A stretch of 64,000 bases of DNA from Apodospora peruviana (Eukaryota > Ascomycota > Sordariomycetes > Sordariales > Lasiosphaeriaceae). The stretch lies in the NCBI GenBank assembly GCA_033439685.1, contig JAUEDM010000001.1:8494001-8558000 (forward strand). The letters run 5' to 3'. Shown in pieces: positions 55,547 to 64,000 of this stretch. Numbering within the stretch: position 1 is the first letter of the stretch; the number at the start of each line of letters is the position of its first letter. The position numbers and the translations under genes are program-made. The notes under the pieces are model-generated. The model was not told the DNA's origin. It was given only the letters and a program-made list of their open reading frames with translations, and did no database searches.

Positions 55547-56615
55547 CGTGATCTCAGGCTTGTTTGACAATGATTCAACGTAAAGAGCAAGGCAGCGGAA
55601 ATGAGCGATAGAGATCGTGAGAACACACCGAAATGAACAGGTTAAGATGGCGAGAGTTGGTAAACCGTCCGCGAGGAGAACTGACGCCCAACCGTCGTGG
55701 TGGCGCACTGCAACCTGCGATTTGCATCAACTCATTTTATTGGTCTTTGCAACCATCAAACCGCCTCATGTTTGATTGGATATCTCATGCCTCAACCCTC
55801 ATTACAAACCCCGAATCGGGTCCCTTATATCCGACTCGACTGCACCATGAAACCAACCTCGCTAAGTTTAGATTGGCCATTTACCCCAAGTCCCCAACAA
55901 CCATCGGTTTTCGACGACCGTCAGTTTTTCTGCAGCCAGCGCACGAATTGAATCGCCACTGTAGTCTGTAAAGAGGTACAACCGTCAACCACTAACACCG
56001 AATCTAGTCAGGAGTGTTTGGTACTGGTTTGAGCCTGGGGTACGTATCTACCTAAGGTAGGTACGTACTCGTTTTATGCCCGACCGCCGACGTTGTCTTG
56101 AGGGCGATTACGTACATAGGTAGTACGGAATACACGTAGCTGGAGGGCTTCACTAAATTTGCCCAATTCGGATTCACAAGGCTGTGAAAAGCGGCCAAAA
56201 GGGGTGCATTTGCCAAACAAAAAGTCGGCATTTAGGGTGCTCCGGGCGCCGACTTCTGCAGAGACCGCGTCAATTGCCCTGTAATACGTAATCCGTACGG
56301 GTCATACGGATCGATGGTAGGCTCATACACAGCCATAAGAACCTCAAAAGAAGATTGTGCTGCCTCACGTCGCCTCACGACCGAGTTGGTGCTGTTGAGG
56401 GTCAAGTTTTAACGTGGAAGAGCCAACATTACATACAAGTACAAGAAAGGTCGTTGCGATCATCCTAACAGCACTTACACGTTATTCAGATAAAGGAGCC
56501 CGATCTCTGAGACTCTCAATTTCTCTTCTCCAAATGCATCACTCACTCCACCCGCCAACCCATCATCGGTCCATCAAGCCACCCCACCAAGCAGCCGGCC
56601 AGCCAGACTCACACG
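55547..56615. other. Divergent intergenic region
   Basis: About 1.1 kb. It contains TAGGTA/TACGTA-rich motifs at 56040-56130 of the kind scattered in Sordariomycete intergenic DNA. No gene is supported. Confidence 0.4.
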
Positions 56616-56768
56616 ATGGCCCACATGCCAGTCGAAGCAATCATCGCCCTCTTATCACTCATCGTGACTTTACCACCCACAATCCTTGTGCTGGTGCGGT
56701 GTTGGCCGCGCAAACTCTCATCGTCTGGTTGTATGTGGCATCGAGATGGTATGAAGATATCTCTCTAG
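56616..56768 (+). CDS. Very short membrane peptide, 50 residues
   Basis: The Met at 56616 opens MAHMPVEAIIALLSLIVTLP, then PTILVLVRCWPRK, one hydrophobic helix followed by a basic stop-transfer segment. The frame ends at TAG 56766-56768. Similar short 'MPxExIxALxxLxxxxPP' starts occur in predicted small proteins of Pezizomycotina, in my recollection. A GTATGT donor at 56731 could extend the gene into a second exon. Function unknown; whether it is translated needs transcript evidence. Confidence 0.35.
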   Translation: MAHMPVEAIIALLSLIVTLPPTILVLVRCWPRKLSSSGCMWHRDGMKISL

Positions 56769-57322
56769 CTCATATTTCCCACATAAACTAAATTTCTCTC
56801 TCTCACTCTCTCAATCTTCCTATATATCCATCTGATCCAAGAACCTATTAGAAGAAACCAAAGTTACCCTTCTTCCTCAACGCCATCAACGCCAACCTTT
56901 ATACCACTCGATACCTTGCATCCTCCGAAATTCTCAACAAACCGGCTCACCAACCTTTGGACGAGTTGTCCTAATGATGAATATCGTGCTGGAGCCTTAT
57001 GATATTGCAGCGGCACAAAATTCCAAAAGCTAGGAGTGAAGCCACCTCGACACTGGTCGGTCACTGGAGGCTGCAGTCTCTCATTGTGATTAGCAAGGAG
57101 GTTTTAGCTGTGGTTATTAATTGCAGCAATTTGCTCGAGAAGCAGGCTATCAGCCCGGACTCCAGACCGAGGAGCTGGGAACGTGGCAAGCTAGTTTGGA
57201 TTGGTAGGCGGGCTGTCTATCGGCTATCGCTGGTATGTTGGGATTAAGTTCGAGAAAAGTTAGTCAAAAAGAAAGATCTTCCATGTTGAGAGGAAAAAAA
57301 GAAGTCGGTATATATGTCGGAA
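56769..57322. other. Intergenic, tRNA-Thr downstream flank
   Basis: About 550 bases with pyrimidine-rich repeats (TCTCTC) at 56795-56815 and an A7 run at 57294-57300, which is a T7 Pol III terminator for the tRNA on the minus strand. No gene is supported. Confidence 0.45.
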
Positions 57323-57394
57323 TGCCCCCACACAGGATTGAACTATGGACCTCAGCATTACAAGTGCTGCGCTCTACCACTGAGCTATAAGGGC
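57323..57394 (-). tRNA. tRNA-Thr(TGT)
   Basis: A complete 72-nt cloverleaf without intron: acceptor GCCCTTA/TGGGGGC with two G-T pairs, D-arm GCTC-AGTGGTA-GAGC, anticodon arm CAGCA-CTTGTAA-TGCTG with anticodon TGT reading ACA, and T-arm ATAG-family stem around TTCAATC. The discriminator is A. A T7 run 22 bases beyond the 3' end would end transcription. Confidence 0.92.
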
Positions 57395-60300
57395 TTCGTG
57401 TACATTACACTGTATCGCAACGTAGCCGGTTTATATAAACTTAACTCTCCTTCCTTTGTGTTGCAGTCTCGGTTCATTTGAGTGTTCTGGATGACCTGTC
57501 AGTTGACTGGCAGCATAAGCCATCATTGCTCACGGTGGGATTCAATGAAATAGCTTGTCGTGGCCGTGTGCAACTCGGTTTTAAAATCGACTGCTTTCAG
57601 ATGGATCGAGTCGGTGAAAAGTGACTAAGATTAGGATATATACTACTGAAATTGATGACTGTGGTGATGTCAAGGCCAGCTGGGTCATTCTCTGATGAGG
57701 CAGACATGTATGAAAGGGCTTTCAGCTAGCCAAGTGACCCTGCCAAAGCGAAAAGCCGATAAGTTAATCTTATCCTGACTAACATCCAGAATCACCTGCC
57801 GGAATCTGGCCCTCGTTGTGGACAGCTGCTCAAGCATATCTGGACCTCACACTGTACGTCCTAAGAAATGCGCCATGTACTCTGCCTCGCTTATCTCGAT
57901 AATATCACAAGAAAAGTGTTGTGTAACGTCTGTCTGCGATGCTCGGATTTCCTTATCATCTCGGACTCCAATAGCTTCAAGAATAAACATGACCACGCGG
58001 ACAGCTCTGGGAAGTTACACCAGCTGCATGATGCCCGTACGTCATGCAACATGGTGACGGCGGTTAAATATATTAGCAGAATAGAACAAAGCGCGTTAAT
58101 ATAATGACTTTTGAACTTCAAGCCGTGAAAGTCGGCTTTCAGTTGTTCTGATGGGGATAGATGCTGGTAAACCAGGTCCGGGATTCAAGCACGGATCTTC
58201 TTCCTGAGGTTTGGTAACAACGGGAGATCTGTGATGAAAACCCAGGATTCACGACTCAGTGGTAATAGATGTCCAGCAAGGTTCTTTTCATAGGTACACT
58301 CAACTGTTTTGGGTTGAGACTCGACCACACGCTGCGACAGATCCTCTCGCGAGGTACATGCTGCCCAGGTATCGTAGGATATTCCCACGCGAGAGACGAC
58401 GCAGAACAGCTCACGTGAGTAGGAACCGATGTTCGATGGTTATGTAAGTTAGGTAGTTAACTTGAAATGCAGACACGAAGACTACTAGTCTGCTGTCAGC
58501 CTGCCACTCGTGCTTGCAGTGGCTTCATGACAAAAGCTGGGCAGCTAATCCTGATCGGTGTTTACCAAGATCCCAAGGACGTTGGCCAAGCATTAGGCTA
58601 GTATGCGCATGCCAGTTGGGTGAAAGTCGGACGCTTCTCGGGCGGAACTCGGGGTGTCATCCTTACCTTGAAGGTTCAGTTTTAACCACAGTGCATAGCT
58701 CTTTAGATGTCGGTGTCCCTATCTAGGGTGGTAATATCTACCTGCTTATAAGTTTGGTTTGTCTCTCGTATACTACAATAAAGCTCTCGAATTTAATATT
58801 TCTAGACGTAGCATTGGCATCATTAATGTGGACAGAATGATGTTAAAGTGGAAGCTTGTAATGTGATTGTTTGTTCATCTGAGAGTTGCCAGATGGAGGC
58901 AATCCGGATACAGTCCCGCCAGCCTGTGGGTGATTGGACAATTCAGGGAGTAAGTACGGGTCAAGTGTGCGTGGATCTACCGATGCACCTAGGTTGCATG
59001 CCAAGCACGACGGCCTAGAATGGGAGGCGGGGAGGGGAGAGTGCATTAGTGGTGCAGGTTAATGCAGAATTGTACTATAGACTCTTGCAGATGGTGTTAT
59101 ACAATGTTTCTTGCGTTCGGGTCGGTTCAGCAATCGAATCGACGATCTGATGAAGTCGCTGCCGTCTTGTTCTTTGTCAATCCTTAAGCATAACTCGTTA
59201 AGTATCATACAGTGGATCGACAAGTCCAAAGCTTCTCTAACACCTCGCTCGGCAAAACGGCAAATGGATGGATGCTCTCAACTTCCAACAATGATGGACC
59301 GTCCTATCCGAGGTGGAGACGCAGTTAATATTCTACAGTATCAAACCAGTTGCTGCAGACAGCTTCGATTTGTGGTTCGCGTGAATAGACTCCCTCGCTT
59401 GCTATACCCGGAAAGCAGTTGCAAGTGGATCAAGATGAGTTATGCTATCTGACGTTAGTGGGCATAAGCCGGATGTGTGGACGGGAACTGTTGCCGTTGT
59501 CCTGCCCCCTTTTCGAAAGTCTCTCCGCACCTTGGCATCCAACGTATTGGCTTTCGTATGGCTGGAAATTCCTCAACACACCTCCTTCCCCCATATTGGA
59601 GCTTCCTTCAAAGTCCGCTCTTATTGGGTATTACTGTCCGAAACACTGCGTTGCGAACCGCGCCTCTGCCGTCCTGCTGTGCAACACCGGGGAACTTTAC
59701 TATTCTTCTCTCCTTTGCACTTTGAAGAGTAAAAGGAACTCTGCAGCGTCATATTAATATCGTGCAAAAATAAAAGGGAGACGCATACTTGCCCACTGAT
59801 ATCAGTTTCTTCGGCTCGTGCTTGCCCGGCAGGATATCGACAATCCAGTACATGATGTACGCATGGAACGACCCCTGTATCGCCTGCAACCCTTCAAGCC
59901 ACCGTCCCTCCTATTTTCCCATCCCCTCAATATGGGAGGGAGCGGGTACTGACGAACGTGGCGTGAGATCGAGACCACCCTTTCCAAATAACCAACTGGC
60001 TAGTGTCCCTTGGCTTGCATCTCGACGACTCCTCTTCCCCAGACCCGCTGGCTGGTTTTCCTTAGCATCCCTTTTCCCTTTTAGCTTTTTCTGGGGAAAA
60101 CGGCGCTAATGCTCGTTGCGGCTCTGCTTATGGAAGTGACCGCGACGGATGTGTTGGATGGGAGTGGAGATGCCGATGAGGATAAGTTAAGTGCTTCTTG
60201 GCCGTTGGTTCCAACGGGGTCACGGGGGATTGGATATCTGGGCCAACCAACCTACATGTTAGCTGACGCGCGCTCTTTCCCAACTTCCCCTCTTCCTCCA

Positions 60301-61342
60301 TTCTCATCTTGTTCCGTCTTGACCGAGAGCTCTCATGCCGGCTTGGAGGTTTCGATTATGCGGAGGTCTCGGGTAAAGATGACCGAGAGACTGACAAGAA
60401 CTGACATTCAACAAAACTGTCGTTTACCTTCGCTGTATATTGCCCTTTGGGGTGATTTGTGCAACAATGCATGCAAGCTCTCTGCTTATTTACCCCTGCA
60501 GAGACCAGTCCCCTTACGACCGTCTATGTAGGCCCCTACTCTATAATAGTTCAACGACATACATTACGTGTGAGTATCGATATTTAGATACAATATTATG
60601 TATGCACAGTGTATGCTACTACATACATGGAGCGGGCTCAGAGTACGTTCCAGATGTCCGCTGCGTGGCACCCGGAAGATGATATCAAGGGGTGTCAACG
60701 GCCAACACTGCCAAGATCATTGGTCTGTATCGGAAATACCACAAGTGCGAGCACCCTGTTGAAGATCAAGGGGTCTTCTCTGCCTAGAGCCAGACAAGAG
60801 GCGGGCCCCCAATCACTGTCCCTGATTCATCATAGTCTGCATTGCCGTTCAACTTTCACCCAGTGCTTCGTCCAGTCCGAGCCGTCGTAGCACAGCACAT
60901 ACATGCGCAACTAGATGAGGGGTTCCCAACGGTGCGTTCCAATCTTGTAGAGCTTGAGGATCGCAAGGAGGAGTGTGCGTATACCTGCATCTTCTGTTCA
61001 CCTCGGCGGCTGATCAACTCGAAGGATTGGCTACGCGTGGCCACGAGGACGTGGGGATAAATCTTGGGATGAAGTTATCAGCTGAGGGGTCGGCCGTTCT
61101 GTTGACCCTTTAGGGGAGAACGTAGAGAGGGGTCAACCTGATGTTTGCTCGAGGCGGGGATCGATCGGCAAGTCGTCCTCTTGGAGTAGATGTTGAGATT
61201 ATAAGAGTCGATCTCCTCGCTGCCTGGTGTTTGTGTCAAACTCGGAACCCACTGGTCGTGACGAGCTCTCGAATTCCATGAACAGAGACCCCGAACAACA
61301 AACCTAACCAACAGTCTCGAGATACTGAGTGATCCTATCAAG
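57395..61342. other. Gene-poor interval of about 3.9 kb
   Basis: Many short frames on both strands, none with a domain, a signal peptide or consistent codon use. AT-rich patches occur near 58740-58810 and 60540-60610. No transposon ends, long repeats or RNA genes were recognised. The last part is the promoter of the alcohol oxidase gene. Confidence 0.45.
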
Positions 61343-63766
61343 ATGTCTCCTCTCCCTGAAGAGTTCGATATCATCGTGTGCGGCGGAGGGAGCTGTGGCT
61401 GTGTGGTGGCTGGAAGGTAATACCAGCAATGGCCGTGCTAATCATCTCGAGTGTTCCGGCTAACAATCAACAGGTTGGCGAACTTGGACCATAACCTCAA
61501 GGTTCTTCTGATTGAGGCCGGAGAGAGCAATCTCAACAACCCATGGGTGTTCCGTCCCGGTATCTTCCCCCGGAACATGAAGCTGGACTCCAAGACGGCC
61601 ACCTTCTATCAATCTCGCCCGTCGCCAGCCCTCAGTGGCCGTGGTGCCATCGTCCCCGCTGCTCATATTCTTGGCGGAGGATCATCGATCAACTTCATGA
61701 TGTACACTCGAGCTTCTAGCTCCGATTACGACGATTTCCAGGCCAAGGGCTGGACTACCGAGGAGCTGCTCCCACTTATGAAGAAGCACGAGACATACCA
61801 GCGTGCCTCTCATAACAGGGACACACATGGCTTTGAGGGCCCGATCAAGGTCTCCTTCGGAAACTACCAATATCCGATCAAGGATGACTTCCTCAGGGCT
61901 GCCGAGTCCCAGGGTATTCCCATCGTTGATGATCTCCAGGATCTCAAGACCGGTCACGGTGCTGAGCAGTGGCTGAAGTGGATCAACCGTGATGTGAGTT
62001 GTCTGCTGATTCATCCTCAGCCAAGAAAAGGACATTACCTAACCTGGCTTCTCAGACTGGCCGTCGAAGTGACAGTGCCCATGCCTACGTCCACTCGACT
62101 CGCGCTGTTCACTCCAACCTGTACCTTGCCACCAACACCAAGGTTGACAAGGTTATCATTGAGAATGGCAGGGCTGTTGCTGTCCGGACAGTGTGAGTCT
62201 AGTCGGCCTCCCTTTTTCCACCACACGACAGCTGATAGCAAGAATAGACCAACCAAGCCCATGGGAGATGATCCGGGAGTTCGTATCTTCCGTGCTCGCA
62301 AACAGATTGTTGTCTCTGGTGGCACCATGTCGTCACCTCTGATCCTCCAGCGGTCTGGCGTCGGTATGTCTAATTACCGCTCTTTACTTGGGTCACCAAA
62401 GCTGACTTGCTCGCGTCCACAGGTGACCCCGAGAAGCTCCGCCGCGCAGGAGTAGAGCCCATTGTCGACCTTCCCGGCGTGGGATTGAACTTTCAGGACC
62501 ATTACCTGACGTTCTCCCTCTACCGCGCCAAGCCTGGCACCGAATCCTTCGACGACTTTGCCCGCGGCGACCCCGAGGTCCAGAAGCGTGTTTTTGACGA
62601 GTGGAATTTGAAGGGCACCGGCCCGTTGGCCACGAATGGGATCGAGGCCGGAGTAAAGATCCGCCCAACCGAGAAAGAACTCCGCGAATTCGAGGAGTGG
62701 CCGACCCCCCACTTCAAGAGCGGCTGGGAGTCCTACTTCAAGAACAAGCCCGACAAGCCGGTGATGCACTACTCGGTCATCGCCGGCTGGTTCGGCGACC
62801 ACATGCTCGTGCCCCCCGGAAACTTCTTCACTATGTTTCATTTCCTGGGTTCGTTTCGATCCTGCGGTGCTACCGTGTATATGCTGACAGTTTGAAGAAT
62901 ACCCCTTTTCGCGCGGCCACACGCACATCACCTCGGCGGACCCGTACGCGGTGCCCGACTTCGACGCCGGCTTCATGAACGACGAGCGTGACATGGTGCC
63001 CATGGTCTGGGGCTACATCAAGTCGCGCGAGACGGCGCGGCGGATGGACGCCTACGCCGGCGAGGTGCAGAACATGCACCCCTTCTTCGAGTTCGACTCG
63101 CCCGCCCGCGCGCACGACCTTGATCTCGCCGACACGAACAAGTACGCGCTTCCCGGAAACATCACGGCCGGCATCCAGCACGGCAGCTGGACCGTGCCGA
63201 TGCCGCCGCCCGACGACCCGGCCTTCAAGGAGGGCATCGTGACGTCCAACCAGAAGGCTAAACGCAGAGAGCTCAAGTACTCGAAGAAGGACATTGAGGC
63301 TGTCGAGGAGTGGGTTAAGCGCCATGTTGAGACGACTTGGCATTGCCTGGGTGTAAGTCATCCATTCCATCTAGCATGAGAAGTTTGAGACGGAGTTGTG
63401 ACAGAGGCTAACATAACATAATGTAGACATGCTCGATGGCGCCTAGAGAGGGCAACAGCATCGTCAAACACGGTGTGCTTGATGAGCGCCTGAACGTACA
63501 TGGAGTCCAGGGCCTCAAGGTCGCCGATCTCTCGATCTGCCCCGATAATGTGGGCTGCAATACGTAAGTGTCTCCCTCTCCGGACTGAATGTCTAACATT
63601 TACAATGATAACTAAAACGAGTAACAGATATTCGACTGCCCTGCTCATTGGAGAAAAGGCGGCCATGCTCGTCGCCGAGGATCTCGGCTACACCGGCAGC
63701 GATCTCGACATGAAGGTCCCCGACTATCACGCCCCGGGTGAGAACCGACATGCTTTCAGGCTCTGA
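61343..63766 (+). CDS. GMC oxidoreductase, alcohol (methanol) oxidase type
   Basis: Start at 61343 (MSPLPEEFDIIVCGGGSCGC); exon 1 ends at 61416 and exon 2 begins at 61474, completing the FAD-binding loop as VVAGRLANLD. At least six more introns follow. Visible elements are LLIEAGESNLNNPW, the first GMC signature HILGGGSSINFMMYTRASSS, the second SGGTMSSPLILQRSGVG, LPGVGLNFQDHYLTF, the substrate-domain segment HSVIAGWFGDH-like (HYSVIAGWFGD), and the catalytic C-terminus TTWHCLGTCSMAP with His, then DNVGCNTYSTALLIGEKAA with Asn. About 670 residues. This matches fungal alcohol oxidases, flavoenzymes that oxidise short primary alcohols to aldehydes with release of H2O2, usually in peroxisomes or, in wood-decay fungi, outside the cell. 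It ends in HAFRL, not a standard PTS1. Confidence 0.92.
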
Positions 63767-63818
63767 GAAGAACGCGGAAATGCAATTTGAATATGACGAG
63801 TTGTTATGGACTATTATG

Positions 63819-63836
63819 TTTTTTTTTTTTTTTTTT
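63819..63836. repeat. Poly-T homopolymer, 18 bases
   Basis: An uninterrupted T run 50 bases after the alcohol oxidase stop, in its likely 3' untranslated region. Confidence 0.9.
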
Positions 63837-64000
63837 GCGGGGTTTTGTTATGGGAATCTATATAGCTGGTCATTAGTGACTCTGTGCATACACGAATACG
63901 CTGGCCCTTTTTCTCTATCACCTACCTGCGGCTTAATGGAATTCACGTTTATGTATGGGGTTGCGTTTTGTTATGGGCCGCCGCTGCCCACCGGCCTCTT

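Overview
The window is nuclear DNA from a filamentous ascomycete (Pezizomycotina, most likely a Sordariomycete). The support is consistent: genes are broken by short GT-AG introns with CTAAC-like branch sites, and the families are typical of such moulds. These include a HET-domain protein, Clr5/ankyrin proteins, a GT71 mannosyltransferase, an AA9 lytic polysaccharide monooxygenase, a SAT4-type membrane protein and HacA with a 23-nt IRE1 intron. Genes lie on both strands with no operon structure.

Layout. 0-6.4 kb: a partial hypothetical gene, a gene with a C-terminal membrane anchor, a hypothetical protein, a tiny two-exon gene for a defensin-like secreted peptide, and a secreted phospholipase-D-like enzyme. 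7-9.4 kb: a divergent pair, an ESCRT-III (Snf7 family) subunit and a DUF427 protein. 9.4-14.3 kb: a long gap leading into hacA, the unfolded-protein-response bZIP factor (14.3-16 kb). 16.9-21 kb: a cysteine-rich secreted peptide, a tRNA-Lys(CTT) with an intron-like insert in its D-loop, an ankyrin remnant and another small cysteine-containing protein. 21-26.4 kb: an ABCC-type transporter. 27.5-30 kb: a HET-domain protein with an internal repeat array. 31.9-38.5 kb: GT71 mannosyltransferase, cytochrome P450 and SAT4-type protein. 39.6-47 kb: SDR, AA9 LPMO, glutathione transferase, ELO-family protein and PEX16. 48-51 kb: a small possibly secreted protein and an allantoate-permease-type MFS carrier. 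52-55.5 kb: a large Clr5-ankyrin gene with apparent frameshifts. 56-61.3 kb: a small membrane peptide, tRNA-Thr(TGT) and a long gene-poor stretch. 61.3-63.8 kb: a GMC alcohol oxidase.

How the genes relate. There is no polyketide, nonribosomal peptide or terpene backbone enzyme, so the P450, SDR, GST, MFS and ABC genes look like scattered detoxification, transport and lipid genes rather than one biosynthetic cluster. Housekeeping genes (ESCRT-III, hacA, PEX16, tRNAs) are interleaved with accessory ones (HET, ankyrin, small cysteine-rich secreted proteins, LPMO). The most notable signals are the tRNA-Lys with a spliceosomal-looking D-loop intron, the hacA non-conventional intron held between two CNG/CNG hairpin loops, and the intron-split eight-cysteine defensin-like gene.
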